Below, piece after piece: positions 44,037-52,952 of a stretch of 64,000 nucleotides of DNA. The notes beneath the pieces are model-generated. The model ran no database searches and was not told where the DNA came from. It saw only the letters and a list, made by a program, of their open reading frames with translations. The stretch's first letter is position 1; every line of letters begins with the position of its first letter. The translations under genes were made by a program, and so were the position numbers. The stretch is from Erwinia rhapontici (lineage in GTDB: Bacteria; Pseudomonadota; Gammaproteobacteria; Enterobacterales; Enterobacteriaceae): NCBI RefSeq assembly GCF_012271765.1, contig NZ_VRKO01000012.1, positions 124,001-188,000 on the forward strand. The letters run 5' to 3'.

Positions 44037-44121
44037 GATGACGGGCATCAGGCGGCAATCTGGACGTTTTCCCCGATGATGGTATTATCCCTGCGCCGCC
44101 AAAACTTCAATGGAGTCAAGC

Positions 44122-45138
44122 ATGTCCACACTGCGTTTACTGTTATCGGATTCCTGGGACCCGTGGTTTAACCTGGCCGTGGAAGAGTCTATTTTCCGCC
44201 AGATGCCAGCGACGCAGCGGGTGCTGTTTTTGTGGCGCAATGCCGAAACGGTGGTGATTGGCCGTTCGCAGAATCCGTGGAAAGAGTGCAATACGCGGCG
44301 TATGGAAGAAGACCGCATCCGCCTGGCGCGACGCAGCAGCGGCGGTGGCGCGGTGTTTCATGATCTCGGTAACTGCTGCTTTACTTTTATGGCCGGGAAG
44401 CCGGAATACGATAAAAGCGTGTCCACCGGGATTATTCTGCGGGCGCTGGCGTCGTTGGGTATTCAGGCTGAAGCCTCAGGACGAAACGATCTGGTGGTGA
44501 ATACCGCCGACGGCGTGCGTAAAATCTCCGGTTCTGCCTACCATGAAACCCACGATCGCGGTTTTCATCACGGTACTATTCTGCGCGATGCGGACCTCTC
44601 GCGCCTGGCCGATTACCTCAACCCTGACATCAAGAAATTGCAGGCCAAAGGCATTACTTCCGTGCGCTCGCGCGTGGCGAATCTGGAAGAGCTGGTGCCG
44701 GGGATTACCTTTGAAGCGATTTGCAGCGCAGTAACGGCGGCGTTTTTCGACCATTTTGGCGAAGAATGCCAGCCCGAACATATCTCCCCGACCTCCCTGC
44801 CCGACCTGCCAGGTTTTGAGGCGCAGTTTGCCAAACAGAGCAGCTGGCAGTGGAATTTTGGCCAGGCACCGCAGTTCCAGCACCTGCTGGATACCCGTTT
44901 TAGCTGGGGTGGCGTGGAAATCCACGTCGATGTTGAGCGCGGCAAGGTCAGCCGCTGCCAGATTTTCAGCGACAGCCTGAACCTGGCGCCGCTGGAGAAA
45001 CTGGCGGAACTGCTGCCCGGCACCGAATATCGCCCGGAGGCGCTGGCCGCTAAGGTGGCACGGCTGAGGGAGGCGTTCCCTCAGCAAGAGGTGGAGCTGA
45101 CGGAGCTGGAGCAGTGGCTGGCGGAGAGTGTGCGATGA
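44122..45138 (+). CDS. lplA: Lipoate-protein ligase A
   Basis: 338 residues. LplA activates lipoate with ATP and attaches it to the lipoyl domains of pyruvate and 2-oxoglutarate dehydrogenases and the glycine cleavage H protein. It matches E. coli LplA along its length: [34 protein letters not shown] (lipoyl-AMP loop, about 70-84), ASGRNDLVV and KISGSAY with the catalytic Lys. ATG 44122 lies behind GGAG; the upstream ATG 44110 overlaps that site. Confidence 0.95.
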   Translation: MSTLRLLLSDSWDPWFNLAVEESIFRQMPATQRVLFLWRNAETVVIGRSQNPWKECNTRRMEEDRIRLARRSSGGGAVFHDLGNCCFTFMAGKPEYDKSVSTGIILRALASLGIQAEASGRNDLVVNTADGVRKISGSAYHETHDRGFHHGTILRDADLSRLADYLNPDIKKLQAKGITSVRSRVANLEELVPGITFEAICSAVTAAFFDHFGEECQPEHISPTSLPDLPGFEAQFAKQSSWQWNFGQAPQFQHLLDTRFSWGGVEIHVDVERGKVSRCQIFSDSLNLAPLEKLAELLPGTEYRPEALAAKVARLREAFPQQEVELTELEQWLAESVR

Positions 45139-45230
45139 TGACCGCATTGGCAGGCCAGTTGACAAAAGCAGAAGATCAGCCCGAAGTCATTATCCTGCCT
45201 ACTGGCATTGCAATAAGTAAATGGTAAGTG
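45135..45230 (+). CDS. Short ORF overlapping the lplA stop
   Basis: A 30-codon frame ([30 protein letters not shown], stop) starts in the lplA stop region (ATGATG). It could be the leftover 5' end of a former downstream gene or a spurious frame. Nothing recognised. Confidence 0.2.
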
Positions 45231-45241
45231 GAAAACACATC

Positions 45242-45943
45242 ATGTTTAAAATTATTCTGGTCATAATTATTGTATTAGTACTCTTTCCTTTTTGGATTTT
45301 GGCGTTCTTCCTTGTCAAGAACAGTGTTCTGCCAACTTGGGAAAGTGGGAATCTGTCTGATTGGATGAGCACTATATGTAATTTAGTTATGGCATTGTCC
45401 GCAGTCTATGCGGCTTTCAAAGCAAAAAAATGGTTCAAAGAAAAAACACTTCTCAATACTTTGGATTCCGCCCATGTTTTTGCTCTAAAATTCGACAGTT
45501 TGTTATGGGAAATAAATGAAGAAATATTCAACGATGTACTAATACGAGCAGACCTCCATTTTAGATCTAAAAAACATAGAGATAGCCAAAAAACAGCAGA
45601 ATTGTTAGCGACACTTAAATTAGAGGAGGAAAAATCAGCATCAACGCAATTATCTTATTACGCTAAAATTAACAACACCAAGATAAGACTTGAACGATAT
45701 AATATATTAACCAGTGAACATCTCAATCGTCTTTTTGATGAAATAATGAAAGCAAGAAAAGAATATTTAAATGAACATAATGATTACATTTCTGATTTAA
45801 CCAAAGTTGTGTTGTCGGGAGATCAAAACCCTGACTCTATTTCGACGGACAAACTAAATATGAAAATGAATAAACTTGCTGCGTTATTCGAAAATGAACT
45901 CGTAAAAATAGATATTAATAGTGATTATACTTTCAAAATGTAG
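45242..45943 (+). CDS. AT-rich membrane protein of unknown function
   Basis: 233 residues. An N-terminal membrane segment (MFKIILVIIIVLVLFPFWILAFFLV) and a second hydrophobic stretch (WMSTICNLVMALSAVYAAF, about 40-60) precede a Lys/Glu-rich, largely helical cytoplasmic part to the end. I do not recognise the family. The gene is much AT-richer than lplA and the FAD oxidoreductase on either side, which suggests horizontal entry. GGAAAAC lies ahead of ATG 45242; the frame opens 21 bases earlier. Topology resembles small anti-phage or toxin-immunity membrane proteins, but that is only a resemblance in layout. Confidence 0.6.
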   Translation: MFKIILVIIIVLVLFPFWILAFFLVKNSVLPTWESGNLSDWMSTICNLVMALSAVYAAFKAKKWFKEKTLLNTLDSAHVFALKFDSLLWEINEEIFNDVLIRADLHFRSKKHRDSQKTAELLATLKLEEEKSASTQLSYYAKINNTKIRLERYNILTSEHLNRLFDEIMKARKEYLNEHNDYISDLTKVVLSGDQNPDSISTDKLNMKMNKLAALFENELVKIDINSDYTFKM

Positions 45944-46018
45944 AAAGGTATAAGCTCATCCTTTAATCTAGCTCACAAGCGCGGAGCAGCATAATGCACA
46001 GCGCACAAAGGTTGACCT

Positions 46019-46037
46019 CTGAGGTTTCCCCACAAAA
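46019..46037 (+). repeat. Solo end of the IS10-like miniature element
   Basis: CTGAGGTTTCCCCACAAAA differs by one base from the left end of the element at 18558. No matching right end was found downstream, and the sequence inside differs from that element. Confidence 0.6.
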
Positions 46038-46209
46038 CATGACCCGCATTCCCCGTAATTGACGAGCTTATTTTTACACCAGCCAGTGATGCTTACCTGA
46101 GCCGTGACGATGGCCCAGCTCAATACAACCTCAATCCCAAATCAATCCGCTGACATCGTCATGCCGTGGCGGTTTTAAAACTTACAGCGAGCAACCGTTC
46201 TTTGGGGAT

Positions 46210-46312
46210 GGGGCCAGTTTTAGGTAAGCCGGACGTCACGCGGCAGGGACGCCGCGTGCCGAGGCCCGCAGGGATGCGGATTTTGCCGATCCGGCGTGCT
46301 CAAACTGGCCTC
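46210..46312 (-). repeat. Palindromic dispersed repeat, copy E (inverted)
   Basis: GGGGCCAGTTTTAG (46210-46223) and CTCAAACTGGCCTC (46299-46312). The reverse complement aligns with copies A, C and D, with the inner hairpin varied to CACGCGGC-agggac-GCCGCGTG. Confidence 0.85.
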
Positions 46313-46362
46313 AGACCGGAAGCCAAACTGTCAGCCACAAAAAATGACAGGAACGCCCTCAT

Positions 46363-46427
46363 AGGTCGACCTTCTTCGATCCACCTTTTTCCCGACAGTC
46401 ATGTCAACGGCACTGGCCGACCCTAAA
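46363..46427. repeat. GGTCGACC-type repeat, degenerate copy 3
   Basis: AGGTCGACCTTCTTCGATCCACC followed by GGCACTGGCCGACCC. Related to 56841-56963, but the hairpin arms no longer pair well. Confidence 0.45.
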
Positions 46428-46600
46428 AAACGTCGGTAGCAACAGATGATGAATTCCGCATAAGCTAATGATTTAAAATTGTTTAGTCTCCCGCCTCGTT
46501 TCTCCTATGCTTCACCTCTTCCTTGTTTTTTCACGGCCGTTGATAGCGTCGGCCGTGTCCGTCTCCAACCTGACGACGCCACCGATGAACAACATATAGT

Positions 46601-47914
46601 ATGGATATTCGTTCACTTCCTTTTGATCAAAATATCAATGGCTGGGCGGCGCAGTTGCCCCCTCATGCGCGCCTGCCCGCGCTGAATCGTTCCATCCAGG
46701 CAGACTGGCTGGTGATCGGTGCCGGCTACGCCGGGCTGGCTTTCGCCCGACGTATTGCCGAGCTGCGCCCGCATCAGCAGGTGGTGGTGATTGATGCCGT
46801 TGATATTGCGGATAATGCGTCTGCACGCAACTCCGGCTTTATGATCGATTTACCGCACAATGTCGGCAGTTCAACGGAAGAGCTGGCGCACGCGCAGACC
46901 TATCGCCGCCTGCTGCAGTTTGGCGTCAGCCAGCTAAAAAAAACCGTCCAGACCCATAACATTGACTGTCACTGGAGCAATACGGGCAAATATCACTGCG
47001 CCGTTACTCCCCAGTTTGACAGGCTGATTGATGCCTACTGCGCCGAACTGAACCGGCTTGATGAACCCCATAAGGTGATGGAAAAAGCTGAGCTTGCTTC
47101 ACTGCTGGGCACCGATTTTTATCGCCGCGCGGTTTACACGCCTAACTGCATTCTCGTCAACCCCGCCGCGCTGGTGCGGGGCCTGGCGACATCGTTGCCT
47201 GACAACGTCACGATCTACCCCAACACCCCGGCGCTGAACATCGATACCCACAGCGGTATTCGCGTGCAAACGCCGCACGGTGACATTCAGGCATCGCAGT
47301 TGATGCTGGGCATGAACGGGGCGATTCGCGGCTTGTTGCCGGGCAAAAGTAACGTCTTCGCCATGGCAACCTTCGCCACCCTGACAGAACCCCTCACTAC
47401 CGCGCAGCGCCAGCGCTTGGGGGATATTCAGCCCTGGGGCCTGACGCCGATGAATGCGCTGGCGGGTGCCACCTTACGTTACACCCACGATCACCGTTTC
47501 CTGATCCGTGAACACGTCAATTTCACCCCAGGCCTGACCACCAGTGCGCGTGAAACCGGCCTGCATGCTCGCCGTCATCAAGCGTTGTTCAATCGACTCT
47601 ATCCGCAACTCAGTGATGTTGCGATGAACTGGAGCTGGTCGGGAATGATTGGGATTACGGGGAATGGCGCCCCGGTCTGGGGCAAGGTCGCGCCCCATAT
47701 TTATGCGTCGGCAGGGTGTAACGGTGCGGGGATCTCCAAACAGAGTGCCTTTGGGCACCTGCTGGCGGAATACGCCTTGCAGCAGGACCATCCGCTGCTC
47801 AGCGACATGGCCTCAGTGGGTCTTGCCAACTGGCTGCCGCCGCGCCCGGTTCTGGATATCGGCGTAAAAGGTTATCTGGCACGCGAGCGCTGGAAAGCGC
47901 GCAGTGAATGTTAA
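46601..47914 (+). CDS. FAD-dependent oxidoreductase (DAO/GcvT-type amine or amino-acid oxidase)
   Basis: 437 residues. The Rossmann motif VIGAGYAGLAFARRIAE (about 37-53) binds FAD; GNGAPVWGKVAPHIYASAGCNGAGISK near the C-terminus is the second FAD contact typical of the DadA/PuuB/sarcosine-oxidase-like family. Such enzymes oxidise D-amino acids, N-methyl amino acids or polyamine derivatives. It is the first gene of a six-gene operon with a peptide-type ABC importer and a dipeptidase, so it probably oxidises the amine liberated after import. Substrate unknown. Confidence 0.85.
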   Translation: MDIRSLPFDQNINGWAAQLPPHARLPALNRSIQADWLVIGAGYAGLAFARRIAELRPHQQVVVIDAVDIADNASARNSGFMIDLPHNVGSSTEELAHAQTYRRLLQFGVSQLKKTVQTHNIDCHWSNTGKYHCAVTPQFDRLIDAYCAELNRLDEPHKVMEKAELASLLGTDFYRRAVYTPNCILVNPAALVRGLATSLPDNVTIYPNTPALNIDTHSGIRVQTPHGDIQASQLMLGMNGAIRGLLPGKSNVFAMATFATLTEPLTTAQRQRLGDIQPWGLTPMNALAGATLRYTHDHRFLIREHVNFTPGLTTSARETGLHARRHQALFNRLYPQLSDVAMNWSWSGMIGITGNGAPVWGKVAPHIYASAGCNGAGISKQSAFGHLLAEYALQQDHPLLSDMASVGLANWLPPRPVLDIGVKGYLARERWKARSEC

Positions 47915-47962
47915 TGCCAACATCATCATCAGCGGGTTTCGGCCCCTTCTTAAGGTTATCTT

Positions 47963-49513
47963 ATGACGCACTCATTTAATCGACGGGATTTTATTAAAGC
48001 ATCGCTGGCCGCCAGCGTCGTGGCCAGTGGCTTATCGCTGACGCTCACGGCCCGTGCGGCAGAGACTACGGTCAAAAAAGGCGGACACCTCAAACTGGGC
48101 ATCGACGGGGCCGCCACCACGGATCAACTGGATCCGGCAAGCTGGATCAGTGCTTATATGATGGTGGTGGGCTGTGCCTGGGGCGATACGCTCATTCGCA
48201 CCGATGCCAAAACGGGCAAAGCGCTGCCCGGACTGGCAGAATCCTGGGAGGCCAGCGATAAATCAACGCGCTGGCTGTTTACCCTGCGCAAGGGCGTGCT
48301 GTTCCATAACGGCCAGTCGTTAACGGCAGACGATGTGGTAAAGACGATTGAACGTCACCGCGATGCCAAATTCCGCTCTGGCGTTATTGCCTATCTCTCC
48401 GCGATTAAAAGCGTCACCGCACAGGGCGATAAAATTGAGATCGTCCTGAGCGAGAGTAACGTCGATTTCCCGCTGGTGCTGTCATTGTGGAATTTACAAA
48501 TTCAGCCGGACGGCGGCTTTGACAATCCGAACGCCGGTATTGGCACCGGTCCTTACCGTCTGGTGAAGTTTGAGCCGGGCGTGTATGCGCAGCTGGAGAA
48601 AAACCCACACGACTGGGATGCCGAACGTGGTCATGTCGACAGTGCGGAAGTGATTGCCATTAATGATGCTTCGGCACGTGTTGCGGCCCTTTCCACCGGT
48701 AAGGTCCATTTTATCAGCAGCCTGAACCCGAAAATTGTTGCGCTGCTGCAACGCGGCCCCGTCACGCTGTATAACACGCCAGGGCGCGGACATTACACCC
48801 TGCCGATGATGGTTGACCAGGCGCCGTTCAGCAATAATGACCTGCGCCTGGCGCTGAAATATGCCATCGACCGCGAGCAAATTTTACAGCGTGTGCTGGG
48901 CGGCTACGGTTCACTCGGCAATGATTTCCCGGTCAATGCAGCCTATCCGCTGTTCCCGTCAGAGATCCCGCAGCGCACTTATGATCCTGATAAAGCGGCG
49001 TTTCATTTTAAAAAGTCCGGTTATAGCGGCCCGATTGTTCTCGATACCGCTGAAGGCGTCTTCCCGGGTGCTGTCGATGCCGCCACGCTGTTTCAGTTAA
49101 GCGCACAGAAAGCCGGGATTAAGCTGGATATTCGCCGCCAGCCCGACGACGGTTACTGGAACAATGTCTGGCGCAGCAAGCCGTTTTGCGTCTCTTCCTG
49201 GGGCACACGACTTACTCAGGATTTAATTTATTCGCTGGAGCTGGGCCCGACGTCAGCCAGTAATGAAACCCATTTTGCCAACCCGCAATTTGCCAGCCTG
49301 CTGAAACTGGCGCGTGGCGAAGAGGATGAAGCTAAACGTCGCGCGCTCTATCACGATATCGCGCTGATTGTCCGCGATGAGGGCGGCACCCTGCTGCCGG
49401 TGTTTAATAACTATCTGAACGCCAGTAGCAACCGTCTGCAAGGTTATGTGGAGGATGTTGGCAACGATCTCTCCAATGGCCATGTGATTTCACGCGTGTG
49501 GCTGACGAGTTAA
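47963..49513 (+). CDS. Peptide/opine-type ABC solute-binding protein with Tat signal
   Basis: 516 residues of the DppA/OppA (SBP_bac_5) family. The N-terminus has a twin-arginine motif, NRRDFIKAS, and a signal peptide ending near TARAAE. Export folded through Tat is unusual for this family in enterics, where DppA and OppA use Sec. Fold marks are SWEASDKSTRWLFTLRKGVLFHNG and GTGPYRLVKFEPG. It lies 48 bp after the oxidase gene and nine before the permease. Confidence 0.87.
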   Translation: MTHSFNRRDFIKASLAASVVASGLSLTLTARAAETTVKKGGHLKLGIDGAATTDQLDPASWISAYMMVVGCAWGDTLIRTDAKTGKALPGLAESWEASDKSTRWLFTLRKGVLFHNGQSLTADDVVKTIERHRDAKFRSGVIAYLSAIKSVTAQGDKIEIVLSESNVDFPLVLSLWNLQIQPDGGFDNPNAGIGTGPYRLVKFEPGVYAQLEKNPHDWDAERGHVDSAEVIAINDASARVAALSTGKVHFISSLNPKIVALLQRGPVTLYNTPGRGHYTLPMMVDQAPFSNNDLRLALKYAIDREQILQRVLGGYGSLGNDFPVNAAYPLFPSEIPQRTYDPDKAAFHFKKSGYSGPIVLDTAEGVFPGAVDAATLFQLSAQKAGIKLDIRRQPDDGYWNNVWRSKPFCVSSWGTRLTQDLIYSLELGPTSASNETHFANPQFASLLKLARGEEDEAKRRALYHDIALIVRDEGGTLLPVFNNYLNASSNRLQGYVEDVGNDLSNGHVISRVWLTS

Positions 49514-49522
49514 GGGAAACGT

Positions 49523-50521
49523 ATGCTGTTTGACCGCTTGCACGGCATCCGGATCCCGGGGTTCAGCCATCCACTGGCACAGGCGCTTGGCCAGCGGGTG
49601 CTCATTGCCCTGCTGCTACTGTGGAGTGTGTCCGTACTAATATTTCTGTCTATCAATGCCTTACCCGGCGACTTTGCGGCGGCCTCTGCCGGGCAAAATG
49701 CCTCCCCGGAAGCCATGGCGGCCATTCGTCAAAGCCTTGGGCTGGATCAGCCGCTGGTAATACGCTATTTCAGCTGGGTAACACAGCTGTTGCAGGGAGA
49801 TTTGGGCATTTCCTGGGGCAGTCATCAGCCGGTCGGCACCTTGCTCTGGCCCCGTCTAATCAACTCATTGTCACTGGCCGGCGGCGCGATGCTGCTGGCA
49901 GTGCCAGTAGCACTGGGTGGTGGACTTCTGGCAGTGAGATACCTGCATCGCTTACCCGATCGAGTGCTGCAGTGGCTGAGTTTAGTGACGTTGTCACTAC
50001 CAGAGTTCTTTATTGGCTACCTGCTGATTGATGCCGTGGTAGTGCAGGCCGGGCTGACCACATTCCCTTCAACGCTTTACGATGATATGACCTTTTCTCA
50101 GCGCTTTTCCGCCATGATCCTGCCAATGTGCACGCTGGCGCTGTCGGTGCTGGCTCATCTGTTAAGGTCGACGCGCAGCGCGCTGTTGCAGTTAACCGAT
50201 ACACCGTGGATGGAGACGGCTCGGCTCAAGGGGCTTGCTCCTCTGCGCATTCTGCTGAAGCACGCCGCCCCCAATGCCATTGCGCCGGTGGTGACGGTGA
50301 TTGCTATCAATCTGGCCGCACTGATTGTCGGTGCCATGATTGTTGAGGTGATCTTCGTCTATCCCGGCATGGGCCAATATATGGTCGATGCGGTAACGGT
50401 ACGCGATATCCCGGTGGTACAGGCCTGTGGCCTGGTCTTTGCCAGCCTTTATATTGTGATCAACTTACTGGTGGATGGCATTGTCCTTTTCACCAATCCC
50501 CGCCTGAGGTATCCACGATGA
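49523..50521 (+). CDS. Peptide-type ABC permease (DppB-like)
   Basis: 332 residues with six membrane segments. The EAA loop (TARLKGLAPLRILLKHAAPNAIAPV, about 235-255) contacts the ATPase. LLWSVSVLIFLSINALPGDFA and LGLDQPLVIRYFSWV match DppB N-terminal marks. Its stop overlaps the next gene by four bases. Confidence 0.88.
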   Translation: MLFDRLHGIRIPGFSHPLAQALGQRVLIALLLLWSVSVLIFLSINALPGDFAAASAGQNASPEAMAAIRQSLGLDQPLVIRYFSWVTQLLQGDLGISWGSHQPVGTLLWPRLINSLSLAGGAMLLAVPVALGGGLLAVRYLHRLPDRVLQWLSLVTLSLPEFFIGYLLIDAVVVQAGLTTFPSTLYDDMTFSQRFSAMILPMCTLALSVLAHLLRSTRSALLQLTDTPWMETARLKGLAPLRILLKHAAPNAIAPVVTVIAINLAALIVGAMIVEVIFVYPGMGQYMVDAVTVRDIPVVQACGLVFASLYIVINLLVDGIVLFTNPRLRYPR

Positions 50522-51336
50522 AGACGCCAGGCTCACTGCCGGGCACGGTGATAGCGATCTTTGTGCTCGCCCTGTTACTGACGGCGGCACTGATTGCCCC
50601 CTGGCTGGCACCGTATGACGGGTCGGCGATTACTGGCGATCTGTGGCAACCGATGAGCGCTCAGCACTGGCTGGGTACCGATAATCTTGGGCGCGATCTC
50701 TTTTCCCGTCTGCTGTACGGCACGCGCTTAACGCTGCTGTTTGCCTTCGCCATTGCTCTGCTGGCGATGATAGCAGGCACCTTAATCAGTTTTCTCGCGG
50801 TCAGTCTCGGTGGACGCAAGGAGCAGGTAATTTCGCGCATCAACGATCTGTTTATGTCTCTGCCGTCGCTGATCCTTTCACTGGTGGCGCTGGCCGTATT
50901 ACCCCAGGAGAACCTCACGCTGATTGTGGTACTGGCGGCGATTGAAGCCACCCGCGTCTATCGTCTGGGGTATGCGCTGGCGAAACAGATTTCAGCGATG
51001 GAGTATATGGAAGCGACGTTACTGGCTGGCGAGTCTCACCGCTGGCGCATCTTTCATGAAATGTTACCCAATGCCTGGGTGCCACTGCTCACCGAGTTCG
51101 GCGTGCGTTTTGGCTACTGCGTGCTGTTTGTTTCCACGCTCTCCTTCCTTGGGCTGGGGGTTCAGCCGCCAGCCGCCGACTGGGGCAGCATTGTGCGTGA
51201 AAATCGTGACGGCATACTGTTTGGCGTCAGCGCCGCATTCTATCCGGCCATCGCCATTGCCCTGTTGGTGATTTCCACCAATCTGGTAGTTGATGCGCTG
51301 AGTCGTTACTGGCAACGCCAGACAGGTGGACAATGA
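50518..51336 (+). CDS. Peptide-type ABC permease (DppC-like)
   Basis: 272 residues with about six membrane segments. HWLGTDNLGRDLFSRLLYGTRLTL is the hallmark DppC/OppC segment; the EAA loop is EATLLAGESHRWRIFHEMLPN, and FLGLGVQPPAADWG is also typical. Pairs with the DppB-like permease. Overlaps the ATPase gene by four bases. Confidence 0.9.
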   Translation: MKTPGSLPGTVIAIFVLALLLTAALIAPWLAPYDGSAITGDLWQPMSAQHWLGTDNLGRDLFSRLLYGTRLTLLFAFAIALLAMIAGTLISFLAVSLGGRKEQVISRINDLFMSLPSLILSLVALAVLPQENLTLIVVLAAIEATRVYRLGYALAKQISAMEYMEATLLAGESHRWRIFHEMLPNAWVPLLTEFGVRFGYCVLFVSTLSFLGLGVQPPAADWGSIVRENRDGILFGVSAAFYPAIAIALLVISTNLVVDALSRYWQRQTGGQ

Positions 51337-52952
51337 TGCACACACCGTTGCTTAAACTTGAAGGTCTGCAGGTCACCCATCAGGGCCGTACCGTGATTGA
51401 CAACATCTCGTTCAGCCTGGCGCGCGGCGAAGTGCTGGGGTTAATTGGCGAATCCGGTGCCGGTAAATCGACGCTCGGTCTGGCGATTATGGGGTACTAC
51501 CGCGGGGAGTTAACCCCGGTTGCTGGCACCCTGACTTACGAGCAGCAGCGTCTGGATGCGCGCGATACGGTGCGACTGGCGCGCCTGCGCGGCAAGCATA
51601 TTGGCTATGTGGCACAGTCGGCCAGCGCGGCGTTTAATCCGGCGCTGACGCTGGGTGAACAAATTGTCGAGGCCGCCTGTTATCACGGATTACTGAACGC
51701 TGACCAGGCCCGTCAGCGCATGCTGCAACTGCTGATGCTGCTCGATTTACCGCAGCCCGCACAGTTTGCCAGACGCTATCCGCATCAGGTTTCCGGTGGT
51801 CAGCTACAGCGCGCCATGACGGTGATGGCACTCTGCCCCGATCCTGACATTGTGGTGTTCGATGAACCCACCACCGCGCTGGATGTGACCACTCAGCGGG
51901 ACGTTCTCAAGGCGATCCGCCACGCGGTGCGCCAGACGCATACGGCAGCGTTGTATATTTCGCATGATATCGCCGTGGTCAATCAGATCGCCGACCATCT
52001 GCTGGTGTTACGTGACGGGAAAATGATTGAGGCCGGTACACCAGCCCAACTGGTCTCTGCGGCGGTGCATCCCTACACCCGGGCGTTGTTAGCAGCGACA
52101 CATCCCTCACCGCCCGCCCCCGTGAGTACAACGCCAGCATTGTTACAGGTCAGCGCGTTAACGGTGGGATACGGCGAAGGCGCACCGGTGATCAACGATC
52201 TCTCGCTCAGCTTACAGCGTGGGCGTACGCTGGCGCTGGTCGGCGAATCCGGGTCGGGAAAATCGACGCTGGCCCGCACGCTGGCGGGGTTGCAGCAGCC
52301 CTCGACGGGGATTCTCTCCTTTGCGGGATCGCCTCTTGATTTCAACTGTCGCCGACGCACTGTGCAACAATTGCAGAAAATTCAGTATCTTTATCAGCAT
52401 CCCGATACCTCGCTGAATCCGCGCCAGCGGGTACGCGATCTGATCGGACGTCCGCTGGCACGAACGCAGGGTTCACGCGGTGCGGCACGCACTGCCCGTA
52501 TCGATCAGCTCCTGCGCCAGGTTGAGCTTGATCCGGCATTCGCCAGTCGCTTTCCGGCGCAGCTTTCAGGGGGGCAGAAACAGCGCGTCGCCATTGCCCG
52601 TGCCCTTGCCTGTGAACCGGACATCTTAATCTGTGATGAACCGACTTCTGCGCTGGATCCCCTGGTGGCACAAGAGATCCTCGCTCTGTTTCGTCGCTTG
52701 CAGCAGGACCAGGGCCTGACGCTGCTGTTTATCACCCATGATATGGCGATTGTTCGCGCCATCGCCCATCAGGTTGCCGTGATGTATCGCGGTAACATTG
52801 TGCGTCAGGGCGACCGGGAGCAGGTGCTGAACCCCCCTTTCGATAGTTATACCGGGCAGCTGTTGCGCGCTGAACCTTCGGCACATCCGGGTTGGCTGGA
52901 TGAGACGGAAGATGACTGTTTTACGACGACATTAAAGGATGCTGTGCTATGA
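51333..52952 (+). CDS. Fused peptide-type ABC ATPase (DppD-DppF in one chain)
   Basis: 539 residues with two complete ABC cassettes. The first has Walker A GESGAGKSTLG, signature VSGGQLQRAMTVMAL and FDEPTTALD. The second has GESGSGKSTLAR, LSGGQKQRVAIARAL and CDEPTSALD. Each resembles DppD/DppF, and the fusion matches GsiA/YejF-type proteins. It energises the two permeases. Its stop overlaps the dipeptidase start. Confidence 0.9.
   Translation: MMHTPLLKLEGLQVTHQGRTVIDNISFSLARGEVLGLIGESGAGKSTLGLAIMGYYRGELTPVAGTLTYEQQRLDARDTVRLARLRGKHIGYVAQSASAAFNPALTLGEQIVEAACYHGLLNADQARQRMLQLLMLLDLPQPAQFARRYPHQVSGGQLQRAMTVMALCPDPDIVVFDEPTTALDVTTQRDVLKAIRHAVRQTHTAALYISHDIAVVNQIADHLLVLRDGKMIEAGTPAQLVSAAVHPYTRALLAATHPSPPAPVSTTPALLQVSALTVGYGEGAPVINDLSLSLQRGRTLALVGESGSGKSTLARTLAGLQQPSTGILSFAGSPLDFNCRRRTVQQLQKIQYLYQHPDTSLNPRQRVRDLIGRPLARTQGSRGAARTARIDQLLRQVELDPAFASRFPAQLSGGQKQRVAIARALACEPDILICDEPTSALDPLVAQEILALFRRLQQDQGLTLLFITHDMAIVRAIAHQVAVMYRGNIVRQGDREQVLNPPFDSYTGQLLRAEPSAHPGWLDETEDDCFTTTLKDAVL

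Larger units (their letters stand above)
43543..44121. other. Gene-free control region with repeats
   Basis: The left ~250 bp are AT-rich and should hold the promoter of the leftward sulfur operon; I could not assign a specific regulator site. The right part holds palindromic repeat copy D and a GGTCGATC hairpin, then the lplA ribosome site. Confidence 0.6.
45944..46600. other. Gene-free repeat-rich stretch
   Basis: Holds a solo miniature-element end (46019-46037), inverted palindromic repeat copy E (46210-46312) and GGTCGACC-type debris (46363-46427). The last ~150 bp should include the promoter of the FAD oxidoreductase operon. No credible gene found on either strand. Confidence 0.65.

Noticed and set aside
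45135-45230. Confident gene call for the ORF overlapping the lplA stop
   Set aside because: Only 30 codons, no own ribosome site and no recognisable family; kept as a low-confidence feature.
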